This document shows, piece by piece, positions 46,962 through 59,237 of a stretch of 64,000 nt of DNA (position 1 is its first letter; every line of letters begins with the position of its first letter). This DNA comes from Artocarpus heterophyllus. Taxonomy: Eukaryota; Streptophyta; Magnoliopsida; Rosales; Moraceae. The position numbers and the translations under genes were made by a program. The notes beneath the pieces were generated by a model, which saw only the letters and a program-made list of their open reading frames with translations, did no database searches and was not told the DNA's origin. The stretch covers positions 3,941,512-4,005,511 of the forward strand of contig CM046350.1 in assembly GCA_025403435.1 (NCBI GenBank), given 5' to 3'.

Positions 46962-48872
46962 TGTAACACCCTTGAATTTTAAAGTAAGGTTAGTTATGTT
47001 AAGTTTAATTATTGAGTGTGCCAGTGTAAATTTTGTTATTAATTTTAGTCATTCGAAGATTTCATTGCTTTTGTCATATTTAAAATTTGATTTTTAGTGT
47101 TAAAATACCAAATGATATTTTTACCTCATATTTTTCTCATATTTACGAAAATACCCTTGGGGCTTTTCTTTTTATTTTTCCTTTCCTTTTTCTTTTCCCT
47201 TCCTTCTTCCTTCACGCTCTCTCTCTCTTGCTTATGCGTCTCTCAGCCCTCTCTCTCTCTTTCTTTCTCTCAAAAAATTTTGATTTCAAGCTTCATTCTC
47301 ATGGATTTGACCAAGGATTGAAGTTCAATCATCAAGTTTTTCATTCAAAAACGATGATTAAAGGTTAGCCATTTTTCTTTAAAACTTTTGATTTTCATTT
47401 TGAATCTTTGATGTATTTTGCAATTCGAGCTATGGTGAGCTTAGATAATGTTTAATCTAAGCTTATAGGGTTTGTTTCACAATGAACCTAAGCTTTGTTT
47501 GAACAAAATTTGATTTAATCAAGTTTTTAAATTTTTCTTTGATTTTCAAATCAAATGTGAAATTGAGTTTAAATTTGGGAACAAGGGTTTAAACTTGTTC
47601 TATTATGGTTTTCTATGCTTTTTATATGATTTTCATGATTTGGGAATTGAAAAATAGGTTTTAAATTTAAATTTTGAGCTTGGGGAGGTCAAAGCTCAAA
47701 GTATCGGGTCCTCAAATTTTTACCAGTTTGGCAGGCCGGATTCATAGGTTCCGCAGGTCGGATTCATCAGGTCGGTAAGCCGAACCTGGGAAAGTTCAGC
47801 AAGCCGGTCTTGGTTGGTCGACAGGCCGAACTGTATAGTTCGGCATGCCGGTTCAGGGTGTTCGGCAAGCCGACTGTGGACTTAGAAAATTGTGTTTTTA
47901 CTTCGGTTTTTAATGTTTAATGATTCTGAAATATTTTGAAAAGGATTATGATTTTGGGTTATAATTATTTTGAGTCAAAAGGCACACTGGTATTTAAATT
48001 AACATAATAATATTTGTTAAATATAATTTCTGACTTTAAATGTAGCTTTCAAGGTTTTGAACGTATATGGAGCATACGTTGAATTTTATTTGGAGCTTAC
48101 GGTATTAGATTTTAAATGAGGTAGAATATTACTATCTTTTTCTTTGGTAGCCCTTTTTAAATTGTTTTGACTAAAGTTTATTTCTTAAATGCTTCCTTTA
48201 AGAATGATTTCTATGTTTGATTTTAAAGAATTGTATTTTGATATTCTTTTCGGATTTTCAAAACCCGTACAGTGATGTTGTATCAAGTTGCTTTCAAGTG
48301 TTTTTATTGATTGTTGAGACTTTGAGATTTATTTTAATTAGAAAGAATTATGAATAATTTTCTGTTCGTGATCACTATTTTTAAATAACTTGTTTTTAAA
48401 TAATTATCCTACTGAGCCTTCCACTCATATTTCTTGTTTTCAAAATTTCCCCTTCCAGGTTGAGGAGGAAGGATGGGCTTAGGATCAAAACCTGGCTCTT
48501 TGAATTGAAATCTATTTTCTTTAGAACTGTGGTATGATGCGTGTATTGTACGACTTGTTCTAGTGTTGATATCATTTTCGTCTCTGTTAATTGTACAATT
48601 TTTAATTTATCTTACAGACGATGATTTTCAATATTTTTGTATTATTATTCTTGATATTATATTTTATTTACCAGCCCACCTTCGTGGTAAACATCCACGT
48701 GATGGTAAATGACAATAGTATCTAGGCCCCACATTCGTGGCATTCACGTGACGGTGACCGCCAATGATATTTATTTATTTATTATTATATTTATTTACTT
48801 TTTCTTTAATTACTTCTTTTAATTTCAACTTCTTTACTTAAAACTCCCAGACCTTCACCTCGGGGCGTCATA
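46962..48872 (+). mobile_element. Solo LTR, Gypsy chromovirus-like
   Basis: 1,911 bp, from TGTAACACCC to GGGGCGTCATA, flanked by GAATC at 46957-46961 and 48873-48877. No internal domain is present, so it is a solo LTR left by recombination. The end reads TA instead of CA, probably a mutation. TGTAACACCC ends are common in plant chromovirus LTRs, but the family cannot be confirmed without coding sequence. Confidence 0.82.
47732..47872. repeat. 22-bp array of TTCGGCAAGCCGAA-like palindromes in solo LTR
   Basis: Landmarks at 47732, 47754, 47776, 47800, 47822, 47844 and 47866, in the same pattern (22, 22, 24, 22, 22, 22) as in the truncated copy at 40063-40203. Junctions include TTCGGCAAGCCG and TTCGGCATGCCG. 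Confidence 0.85.
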
Positions 48873-50692
48873 GAATCACTCCTTATTTTAAGTTAACAAA
48901 AAAAGAATCACTACTTAATTTTTCCATTTTATATATACTTGCCTAAAGGCATAACTTTTTATTTTTTATTTATTTTTATTGACAATAGAAAACATAGGTA
49001 AAATTCGTCACTAAAATAAAATTACAATTGCTATGTGATCGTCTATATGTGGCCATAAATTAGATGAATATATCGTTGAAATTCCTAGTTATTAAGCTTG
49101 ATTAGTTGGGTTTTATTCTCTTATAAAAGCATGATCATCCCTATGCAATAATTATACATGTACCATCAAAAAAATAATTTTATAAATTATAATAATACGT
49201 AAGCAAGATTACACTTTATAATTTAGTGGGGAATTTTTATAAATATCATTTTTTAAAACTTACTTTTTATAAAAATCACAAATGATTTATTTAATATTGT
49301 ACAACTTAAATTATATAAATAAAAATATGACATAATTTTTTTAAATATAACATAAATAAATATAGTTTTAAAAATATAGCATAACATACCATTTTTACAT
49401 GAGAAATCTCAATTAGTAGTTTAATAGTACACATATATTATAATAATAAACTCCAAACATTAAATAATGATCAATTTTATACGTCCCAAGCGTGCTACAA
49501 TCCGCTTCTCTTGTAATGGAAGCCCCACCGGATAGGTCCTATTGTAGATCTCTTGAAAAAAACAGTTTTTGTGAAATAATTATGCCCAATCATGACATTA
49601 TGTACTGGGGAGTTCGTTGCATTAAATATTATTTTTAATTTTTTTTTAAAACAATAATTGAATGTCTCAAATTCGTGTGGCCGTCACCAAACTAAAGGTC
49701 GGCCCACCAACGTCAAGTACCCTTTTTTCCCCAAATGCGACCATCAAATACATATTTTGTTACTAAAGATTTATCAGCAGTGTGATAATAGCTTTACCAA
49801 AATAAGAGAATAGACAAGGGCACCCAAACAAAGGACCAGCGGTGTCATTATTGGCGCCGGACGTCCCAGCAGGAAACCTAAACAAAGAGTTACGCGCCGA
49901 CCGACGGCTGACGAAATGCTAAAGGGGAAGTTATCATAGCCGTCATATACAAGGAGACTGTATACTTTCAAGATCAGGTTAGTAATTTGTTAGAGACAGT
50001 ATACTTTTAAGATCAGGCCATTTTCTCAATTAATTTTATTTTTTTTTTGCTCTTTTTTCAAATTTTCGCTTACTTTGAGGTGATGATAATTATCAGAAAA
50101 ACATATTTCTTGGTTTTGATCTTTTGATTGATTTTTTTATTTTTTATTTTTTATTTTTTTTTTGTTAAGAGAGTTCGACAACTTAAACTGTTGTTAAATT
50201 CAACGGAATTGGAGATGAGGTGCTAATACTAGTATACTACAGCATAGACATGCCTTTAGTACAGGTCATGTTACGAAGGAGCATATGCGACGATACAATT
50301 CAAATGCGTCGAGAAAGACGGAAAATGTTAAGTGGACTGAATATACAAAAAAGGGCATTAATTCAAAGATTAATGGTCAGTACGGTTATATTTGATAGAC
50401 TGTATTATACTTTATTATATTGTATAAGATATGTTAGATTATGTTGTATTATCATGATACAATACAGTGTGCATAACATATTGTATATATAAAGGGTCAG
50501 AATATCATTTTTAAAGTCTGAGAAATATAACTCTTTTAAACTACGGCAAAAGTAATTTTATTAATACTAAGCCGTCAAAATATAAATTTTGAAAAAATAT
50601 AACGTCGAAATATAATTTTTTTAAAGTTGAGCGGTTAAAATGCAATTTTGGAAGATATAAATTTGCCCTCAAATTTTTATAAGTTCCTCTCC

Positions 50693-50910
50693 AATTATGG
50701 TATGTTTACTTAGTCAGTGTAATTAGAAGTTCACATGAATATGAATGGTTAGGATTTGGAATGAACAGAATTTGGAATGTATATTATACGTTACACACGA
50801 GTATTATGCGTACTTGTACATAATTATGGTATGTTTACTTATTAAGTGTAATTAGAAGTTGACATGAATATGAGTGGTCAGGATTTGGAATGAACTGAAT
50901 TTGGAGTCAA
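50693..50910. repeat. Imperfect direct repeat, two copies 129 bp apart
   Basis: AATTATGGTATGTTTACTTA starts at 50693 and again at 50822, and similarity continues for about 85 bp through GGATTTGGAATGAAC. It may be part of a larger inverted-repeat element. Confidence 0.7.
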
Positions 50911-50946
50911 ATAAGCTGTGTACTTAACTTACGGTCATTATTACGG

Positions 50947-51087
50947 TGTTTAAGAGAGTAGTTTAAACCATTAGTTTGAGTTTGAGAGCTATTGTATATT
51001 AGAGTTTTATAGCTTTTTACTGTAATATATGAATTATTTATACTGTTAACAGTTCAAAACAATTGGTTTAAACTACTTTTTCAAACA
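50947..51087. mobile_element. MITE with about 25-bp inverted ends
   Basis: The left end TGTTTAAGAGAGTAGTTTAAAC is matched by the right end, which on the other strand reads TGTTTGAAAAAGTAGTTTAAAC. The length is about 141 bp with an AT-rich interior. No target duplication is evident. It is the best-preserved member of a family also seen near 17338, 23395 and 62466. Confidence 0.65.
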
Positions 51088-52419
51088 TCTTCTATATATT
51101 TAAAATTACAATTACGACGATTCACATCCGTAGGCCTTATTAAACCCAATATTGGACTGAACCGTCGTAAATTTACTTATATACCCATTGACTAAATTTG
51201 TGTTTTCAATTGAAAGAATTAAAAAAGCCAAATATTACTCTAATTAAAATAATTATTATAATATTAGAACAAGAAACAATAAATACAAGTGATGTAATTA
51301 TTATTTTTAAAAAAAATTAAAAATAAGATATACAAAATACATAGAATAAATAGAAAATTTAAACAAACGTGTCAAAAATTATCTAGTTATTCCAGTAAAA
51401 ATAATAAATTTTAGCTTATTATAAAAAAATTATTATTATATTTATAATAATATTAGGTAAATAAAATAATATATAAAAATTGTAATTATATTTTGCATTT
51501 CAGTTTTTATCCAATTTCCAAACAAACTAGGGATAGGGTAGTAATTTAATATTACTATTACAATTGGAACTCCCAATTATCCTAAGGAGAGCATGGGTTT
51601 GTTAAACCCATTCTTCAATCCCAAATTGTGGGGAGGCCCATCAGTGCCACTATCATTACATGATTAAAATAAGTAAACAAACATAGGATTGATTTTCATT
51701 CCCCATAGCTAGTAAGTAAACATGTCAATTGAGCAATAGAGATTTCTATGTTAAAAAATTGTTAAAGATAGAGTATTAGAATAGAAGTTAGGCCATCTAC
51801 AAAGCAGATGTTAATTCTGACAGAAAAAATGTTAATAGGAATATTTGATATATTTAATTTAATGCTTTGATGTGCTATTTTAAATATTATATTTATATCT
51901 TTTAATAATCATCAACTTTTGAAAGTTGGAAAAGTAAACTCTAAATTTTCGATTAATTTCAAGTCTGACTCCCTTATTTTGCCTCAAAATCGAAATGGCA
52001 AAAACCCTCCTTTAAGCTTATCATAGATTGCAACTTTGGCACTTTTATTATTAAGATGTCAAATTTTCAATAATTTTAGGCATATATGGGTCATGTGACT
52101 AGTTGGTAAATAGTAATTTTTTTTAATTTAATCAGATGCGAATCATGTAGTTGGTTTTTAGTGCATTGGTGTATTTCTTGTAATAAAAAAAAATATCATG
52201 ATTATTCTTTTTGTCACTTTTGTTTATCACTTTTTATGTTCTCAATTCGACACGTGCCATTTCTTTTTCCAACAAAAATAAAACATAATAATAAGCTATT
52301 GTTTTGTATTGTGCTACAACTCTGCCATTCTTCAATATTATAGGAAAATTTTATATAAGTTCAATTCTTTTTCTTTTGATCAAAATGTGGACTCATACTT
52401 CCGTCAATAAATAACGTGG

Positions 52420-52459
<40 letters not shown>

Positions 52460-53060
52460 TATATAAAAGATTTAACAGTACATGGGGTTTGTTTGAAACA
52501 TCAAATGTATACATCTGGTACATTTTTGTTTGTTTTAAAACCCTACATATAAGGTGATGCATATAAATAGTGTTTACTCTTAGAAAACGTATATACCATA
52601 AGCGTTGTTTTTTTCCAGTTTTTAATGACTTTTTTCTTGCATTATTCGTAAGCTTGTAATATTATGAAAAATAGTAATCTTTTACTAATAAAAAGAATTC
52701 TCTTTGCACTAATTAAAAAGAAAAAAAAAAGTGTAGCAAAGTTGTAATAAAACATAAAATAATATAGGTTATTATTATACTTCATTTTTATTAAAAAGAA
52801 AGATGACATATGTTAAAAGGACAATGTAGAGAATGATAAAGAGAGTGACAAAAGAGAGTCATGACCTTAGCATTTCTGGTAATGACATTACGTACGAATC
52901 ATTTTTTATTAAAAAAATCTCAATAATGTGACAATATTGATGTGTTCAACTCATAAATATAGCTGTGTTTGAAAACAGGGATAGAGACGTTAGCAAAGAT
53001 GTCTTTGGAGTTCAAAAGAAGTGAAAGTGAGAAATTTTGACAGGCAAAGTACAAAGAACA

Positions 53061-55697
53061 ATGGAGTTAGTAACTGCTTCATTTGGGATCGTGGCAGACG
53101 AACTTATTAAACTTCTAGAAAAGGAAGCTAAACATGCAGGAGCCTTTAGCAGGCAACTTGAGGAGCTGAGAAAATGCTTAGAATTGAACAGAAGATTCCT
53201 TGTCGACAAAGCAAGTATTGAGAACAAGAACACAACTGTCAGGGAAGCCTTGTTTCAGCTGAGGGAAGTGATTTATGAAGCTGACAATATACTCACAGAT
53301 TGCCTAATTAGAGAGTACCAAAAGGATGTGACTTATTACTTCGGTTGCTTGTTTCAATATGATCTCTTCTTCTTGCACCGAACTGGCAAGAAACTGAAAG
53401 ATATCAATTCCGAAATGAAAGCCAAAGAGAAGACTTTGAGCAGGCATCTAACATATATGCACCATAGACATGACAAAGCAGAAGATGAGTATTCGTTCCA
53501 TTGTAGGCGAATTATGTCTCAGGATTTGGACCCTGAGATAGTTGGACTTGAAGACGACATAAGGAAGATAAAAGAGTGGATTTTTGACCCCAAAGAGGAG
53601 CTTCACCGCATTGCAATTGTGGGGATGGGGGGTTTAGGAAAGACGACCATTGCGCAGAAAATCTTTCATGACTTGACGGTTATTGATCACTTTGACAAGC
53701 TAATATGGATTACTGTCTCGCAGAGTTTCAGCCCGGAAAGGATTCTGAGGTGCATGTTGCAAAAATTAGAGGTGAACACATCTAACATTGATTACTCCAG
53801 CTTGATGAGGGAGCTTCAGCAAAGGCTTAAAGATAAGACATGTCTTCTAGTTATGGACGATGTATGGAAAATAAATCAGATTGAGTGGTGGACTCAGTTG
53901 TGCTCCATTTTAACCTTAAGAAGTTGCATCATAATCACCACCAGAGATCATGATGTCCCTGCTAGAATAGGAGTGGAGGACTCACGAATTCTTAAACCGA
54001 AAACTCTAACCGATGATGAAGGTTGGTGTTTGTTCTCTAAATTTGCATTCTGTTCTTGCCAAGGGACTTGTCGAGATTCCCTTTTTGAGAAAGTGGGCAA
54101 GGACATTGTGAAAAAATGTGGTGGGCTCCCATTGGCAATCAAGGTGACAGGATCCTTATTGTCCTCAAAGATCAATAACCTATCTGCGTGGGAAGACGTG
54201 CTAGAGAGTTTTCATAAATCGCAATTAATAGGGAATGAAGATGTCATGGCTTCCTTGAGACTGAGCTATAATGACCTTCCAGCACATCTGAAGCAATGCC
54301 TATTATGTCTCTCCATTTACCCTGAAGATTGTGAGATAAAAGCTGAGCAAATTATCCACTGGTGGGCTGCGGAGGGACTTGTTCGGTACAACATTAAGGG
54401 ACCATCACAGGAAAGTGCGATAGACTTGGGCTATGAATGTCTTTCACAGCTTATTAGCAGATGCCTCGTTGACGTAAAAGACCGACGACACTATGATGGG
54501 AGAGTCTTCTCTTTCAAGATTCATGACATGGTGCGTGAGCTGATCATCACAATCGCAGAAGAAGAGGCCTTTTGTTTTTTTGATGAGAAGGGAAAGCAAA
54601 CGTGGAAAGGAGAAAATTGTTACTGGTTAGGCTTCACGAGAGAAATAGATGAGAAGTTACTTGGGAACAACTCAAAGTTGAGGGCATTGTTACTCTTTAA
54701 AACCTATCATCCACCAGATGACTCTGGCATAACCAATCGTCCAGCTGATCGCTCTGGCTCATCCATTAATCCACTTGACTTTGACAAAAACTCAAGACTG
54801 ATGTCCCTCAGAATTTTGGATTTCTCTGATATTCACAATGATCTTGATGAGAGACGTGTGAAAGATCTATTTAATTGGATTTCTTCGCTTAGACGCCTAG
54901 CGTGTTTGAACCTAAGTGAAGCCAAAGATCTCAAAGAACTGCCGTCTACAATAAGTAAGCTCCTCAATCTTCAGTTGTTGGTCTTGAGGGGATGCACCAG
55001 GTTGAAGAAAATAACCCCAACAATCACTCGTTTGAAGAATCTCATTGTTTTGGACTTGGTAGGTTGTCCACTCCGGTATTTCCCTCGAGGTATAGGCACG
55101 CTTTCCAATCTTCAAGAACTCAAGGGATTCAAAGTGGTTATAGGCAGTCGGGCAAGAAACAAGACTTGTGATATTGGTGAGCTCAAAAGCCTAATCCAGC
55201 TAAGAGTTCTACACATCACTATTACTACCACTGATGATGCAACCGAAATCTCTGAATCACATGAAACAGGCGTCCTATCTTCTCTCTCAAAACTTAAGGT
55301 TTTAGTTGTTGATGCAGACGAGCGCAATGAGGACTGCGTTCTGAAAATGGTGGAGAGCCTCAGCGCTCCTCCAAGCCTGCAGGAGCTGCATCTTAGAAAA
55401 TATAATTTCGAATACATGCCAAAATGGTTTAATCCCAAAAATCTTAGTAGACTACAGTATCTCTCTGTCGAGGAGGGAAAGATTGTCTACTTGAAACCAG
55501 AAGTAACAGAAGATTTGAGCGGTTCAAATTGGAACATCAGAGGTTTGTCGCTGAAGTTTCTACCGATGTTGATCGAGGACTGGGAGAACTTAAAGAAGGC
55601 CATGCCGTTGAGAATCTTGGAGGTTAGTAATTGTTCTGCGCAGACGTTGATAAACTTCCCTTTCCCCCTTGACAGACCTGGGTTCTGGCCAATTTGA
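53061..55697 (+). CDS. CC-NBS-LRR immune receptor, RPP13-like 4 / ZAR1-like (NLR2)
   Basis: A single-exon NLR of 878 residues from the ATG at 53061. The frame is open to 53037 but has no upstream ATG, and this start aligns with NLR1. The coiled-coil region (about 1-140) includes the YEADN patch. NB-ARC motifs follow in order: GMGGLGKTT from about residue 188, LVMDDVW, ITTRDHD, CGGLPLAIK, CLLCLSIYPED, and IHDM with His 488. LRRs follow to the C-terminus, with the same IEDW..L..AMP terminal segment as NLR1. Long matching blocks, such as SRCLVDV....YDG and KIHDMVREL, show the two are paralogues. By family knowledge it would detect a pathogen effector, directly or through a guarded protein, and trigger cell death. 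All motifs look intact. The gene lies tail-to-tail with the transporter at 56213. Confidence 0.9.
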   Translation: MELVTASFGIVADELIKLLEKEAKHAGAFSRQLEELRKCLELNRRFLVDKASIENKNTTVREALFQLREVIYEADNILTDCLIREYQKDVTYYFGCLFQYDLFFLHRTGKKLKDINSEMKAKEKTLSRHLTYMHHRHDKAEDEYSFHCRRIMSQDLDPEIVGLEDDIRKIKEWIFDPKEELHRIAIVGMGGLGKTTIAQKIFHDLTVIDHFDKLIWITVSQSFSPERILRCMLQKLEVNTSNIDYSSLMRELQQRLKDKTCLLVMDDVWKINQIEWWTQLCSILTLRSCIIITTRDHDVPARIGVEDSRILKPKTLTDDEGWCLFSKFAFCSCQGTCRDSLFEKVGKDIVKKCGGLPLAIKVTGSLLSSKINNLSAWEDVLESFHKSQLIGNEDVMASLRLSYNDLPAHLKQCLLCLSIYPEDCEIKAEQIIHWWAAEGLVRYNIKGPSQESAIDLGYECLSQLISRCLVDVKDRRHYDGRVFSFKIHDMVRELIITIAEEEAFCFFDEKGKQTWKGENCYWLGFTREIDEKLLGNNSKLRALLLFKTYHPPDDSGITNRPADRSGSSINPLDFDKNSRLMSLRILDFSDIHNDLDERRVKDLFNWISSLRRLACLNLSEAKDLKELPSTISKLLNLQLLVLRGCTRLKKITPTITRLKNLIVLDLVGCPLRYFPRGIGTLSNLQELKGFKVVIGSRARNKTCDIGELKSLIQLRVLHITITTTDDATEISESHETGVLSSLSKLKVLVVDADERNEDCVLKMVESLSAPPSLQELHLRKYNFEYMPKWFNPKNLSRLQYLSVEEGKIVYLKPEVTEDLSGSNWNIRGLSLKFLPMLIEDWENLKKAMPLRILEVSNCSAQTLINFPFPLDRPGFWPI

Positions 55698-56212
55698 ATA
55701 GTGAATCAATCAATGCCATGGACAGGAATCTATCTGAAAGCGTTTTGCATCAACTTTTGTTTTCGGGAATAATGTAACGTTCTGTTATTATTATGCAGTT
55801 ATGATATCTGTGTGAGAAGTATGAACTTGTGTTATTGTTACAAGGTGTGTTGATGTATTGTTGGAGTGACAGTTTGCTAATTATCTTTTCGGATGCACCC
55901 TTTTTCTCCAATTACTGTCCCTGGTTCTTCATCATGGATTTTTTTTTTTTTTTTTTGGGAAAAAATCCATATTGTTCATGAAAAAATTGGTAAATGTTTA
56001 ATTTTTTTCCATTATGATCACCAAACAGGATACAGAGAGTAAATGACTAAAATCCAATGGCTTGTTTCATGGAACTATAGATACAAAATATTGGCTTGCA
56101 TATATATATATATACACCCACCAAAAGGCTAATAAAATATGGTTCTATTAGAGCACTTGTAAACCATTGCCGACTTGAAAACAGGGTGCTCTGTTCTACA
56201 TCACTTTGCCAT

Positions 56213-59200
56213 TTATTCAAAAAAGGGTTCATTCGTCCCAAACACATAAGCTCCTGCAAAAACCAGAACTTGTTAATCTCACACACAAAAAACATCAAGT
56301 CATCTTTGTTTCTTTTTTTTTTTTTTTCCATTATTAACTAAAACTAAATGCTTACCAAGTGTAGGCATCAAAAGGGACAATGCAGCAATCCCAGCAATCT
56401 TAAGCGGGACACCAGTCTTGAGCATGTCTTTGATCTCAATATGTCCGGTTGCAAACCCGACAACATTCGAAGGCGTCCCAGTGGGGAGAAAGTAAGAGAA
56501 CTGTGCCCCAATGGAACCGGGAACTACGAGCAGAAGAGGGTGAACACGCATTGTTTTCGCTAGTTGAATCAGGAGCGGAATGACGAGCGTGGTTGTGGCG
56601 TTGTTGGAAGTGAACTCTGTGATGGTACTGCTAATGAGGCACACGGCTGGGGCTATGACCAAGTAGGGCACTTCCTCCAAGAAATCCAAGGCTTTCGACA
56701 ATATGTCCGCGAGGCCACTGGTCCTTACCCCGTCGGCGATGGCAAAGCCGGCGCCTAATAGCAACACGATGTTCCATGGAAGCTTCTTGCACTTGTTCCA
56801 GTCCATCAACTTCTCTCCCCTTTGCTTCTTGCTTGGAATTATAAATAACAACGTCGCCATTAGAACCTACATGACATGATATGAAAAAAAAGACCCTTTT
56901 AACGTATAAAATTTTGCACTGAAAATTTATATACACGCGGCGTTTGGATTGCTGGTTCGGATGGCAAAAGTTGGAAACGAAATTGATTCGGATCAGATGG
57001 TTTTGGTTTAGTAAGATTACTCACGCTGACAGTTCCATCACCAGCAAGGCCGTTGAAGAGAGCTCCCCAACCAGGAACGTCGTCTGTTATGCTTCTTGTC
57101 ATCCATAAAAGTACTAGCGTCTGCGTAACAAAAGCTTTGTGTTTTAGGCAATTTATATAGCCCAAACTATATATAGTATATACCAAGCAAAACAAAAGGA
57201 GTTTTAAAATTAAGAGTATGATGTTTGCTTAATTAACAACGCACCGAAAACACAGCTAACACCATCTTTTCAGCAAATGACATCGGACCTGTCAATATGA
57301 TCTAAATAATTACTAACTTTATCCAATCCAACTTGATATTATTAATCAAGCACAAAAAAATGCAAAAAAATATTTAGAATAAATTATTTATATCTAATAA
57401 TTAAGGATTTTTTTATTTTACTATTTGCAGCAAAGTGAAAATAACGTGACATGAAGTAACTTTTATATTATGTAGATAAAATTGAATTTTTTTTTTTCCA
57501 GACATTCTTTTATGCAAATTCTTGACCATGCGCCTCTAAAGTCTTATCCTTACCCAACATTTGGAGCTCTCTCTTCAAATGGGATTTGTCCAAGTAAGCA
57601 GAAAGAACCTGGCCTGAACCCCTGGAGCAGTACAACAAGCAAAGTATGGCCCACAAAGGAAAGAAAACGAGGAGAGCCAACGGGAAGCCGAAGAAGAACC
57701 ATTTGCTGAAAGTAATAGGGTCGGCGTCCGGGTAATAACTCTTCCACATCCCAACCAATATTAGATTGACACCTGTCCCGGTGAGGGTGCTCATCCCTCC
57801 TATGGCGGCGGCGTATATGACTCCAAGGACCACGGCGCGGCAGAACTTGTTGATGGCTTCCGGCTGGGCGGGGCCCACCGGGAAGCGCTGGAGGACACCG
57901 GTGGCGACGGGCATCATGATCATCGCTGCTGCCACGTTGTGCATCCACATGCTCACGAAGGCCGTCGTGGCACATATCCCCAGAAGGAGCAACGGTGGGT
58001 TCACTGGGTCCCCGCAGAATAATATTGTTATCTGTTCAACCCAAAAAATAAATATATATTATTATTAAAACAGTGCCAGAAGGACTAGTCGTGTTGAGCA
58101 CCTTAAACATAGGTCACGGTAATGCCCCCAGTATTTTTCATATTAATTTTTGAAGAAACGAGGTTGTAATCTTAGTGGCCCACATGGATGAGACGTGGAT
58201 AACTGTAACACGCTTTGTGTACGATAATATAGTGCATATGCTTTACTAGTGACAACTACTATTCTTGCAATAATGGCCATCACAATAAAAATTTCATCAA
58301 TAAACCATGTGAGGAAGATTGAAAAATGACTACTTTCCACGGAAAATGAAAAGACAATAAGAGAAGACGTCCTTACTATGAAAACTACAGTAGAAGTATT
58401 CATGACACATAGTTTAATCATAGGTTAAAATACGATATAATGGAAAAATAACTTCATTAAACCTGAAATCTTAGAGCAGAAAAAAACACATGAATTCCAA
58501 AGATCCCCTACAAAAAAACACTTTTGAGATTTAAAAACAAAAGCAAAAAAAAATAGAAATTTTTGTATTTTTTTTTCCTTAATTTATTGATAGGAGAATT
58601 ATGTGGGGACTAATGAGAAGTATTTGCTGCAGTGAAGATACTTCGCGTGTGAGGGGAGACTAAAAGAGGTACAAGCTGTAAAGATCATGAAACAGGGCAA
58701 AAAAAAGAAAAAAACGAAATGAAACAGGGCAAAAAGAAAAGGAAAAAGAAAAAGAAATCAAAAGATCATGATAAGAGAGAGCTCACATACGTTGAGGGCT
58801 AATCTTTTATGGATGTTATAATGCTCAACAGCAAGGGCAAGTATAAAACTGCCAAGGACAAGCGCAATAACGTCGTCCATGTAAGACTGAGCCACCTCGT
58901 CGGAGGAAGCGATTCCGAGGAGAGGGAAGAGGAATAACGGCGTCATGGAGGTAACCGGCATCGGCACCGCCTCCGTCATCCACCACGTGAACATCCACAC
59001 CAGCACCCCCAGCATGTTGCGGCTGCTGGCCGGCGCGCCATCGAACTTCACGCACAGGCATATTACGGTGCACAACAAGGGTCCGAGAAGAATGAAAACG
59101 TTGTTGGGTGTCAACAGAAGGGTTTTGACTGAGGATCGGAAGCTCTCCGACCGGCCGATGTCGTTGTTCGGATCGCTTAATGGGAGAAGTGGGGCTTTTA

Positions 59201-59237
59201 TGTCGTCGGAGGTTGAGATTGGATTGTTATTATCCAT
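56213..59237 (-). CDS. TDT: Tonoplast dicarboxylate transporter (DASS / SLC13 family), six exons
   Basis: Exons in coding order: 58791-59237, 57527-58031, 57245-57288, 57025-57120, 56356-56866, 56213-56253. They sum to 1,644 nt (547 aa), with consistent phases and GT/AG borders. AtTDT is about 540 aa. Family features: a TWWMTEAVP segment in exon 1, the first Asn motif WMHNVAAA (Asn about 181), [14 protein letters not shown], the second Asn motif [12 protein letters not shown] (about 450), and [12 protein letters not shown] near the end. Many hydrophobic spans are visible. It should move malate or related dicarboxylates across the vacuolar membrane, affecting vacuolar malate storage and cytosolic pH. 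The final 13-codon exon reads into [12 protein letters not shown]. The donor at 57526 is GTCAAG, a weak match, but the joined frame fits the family. Subcellular site is inferred from homology. Confidence 0.9.

Larger units (their letters stand above)
40478..48146. repeat. Tandem duplication, downstream copy, split by Copia
   Basis: Counterpart of 38340-40477, made of 40478-40997 and 46525-48146 and interrupted by the Copia element with its target duplication. Unlike the first copy, the LTR here continues to its true end at 48872. Confidence 0.85.
48878..53060. other. Intergenic upstream of NLR2
   Basis: No gene seen. The region is AT-rich with TA repeats near 52427-52460. It contains MITE-like repeats at 50700-51725 (separate entries). 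Short open frames are not convincing. Confidence 0.5.

Noticed and set aside
53037..53060. Upstream in-frame extension of NLR2
   Set aside because: Begins at a TTG, not an ATG. The ATG at 53061 aligns with the NLR1 start.
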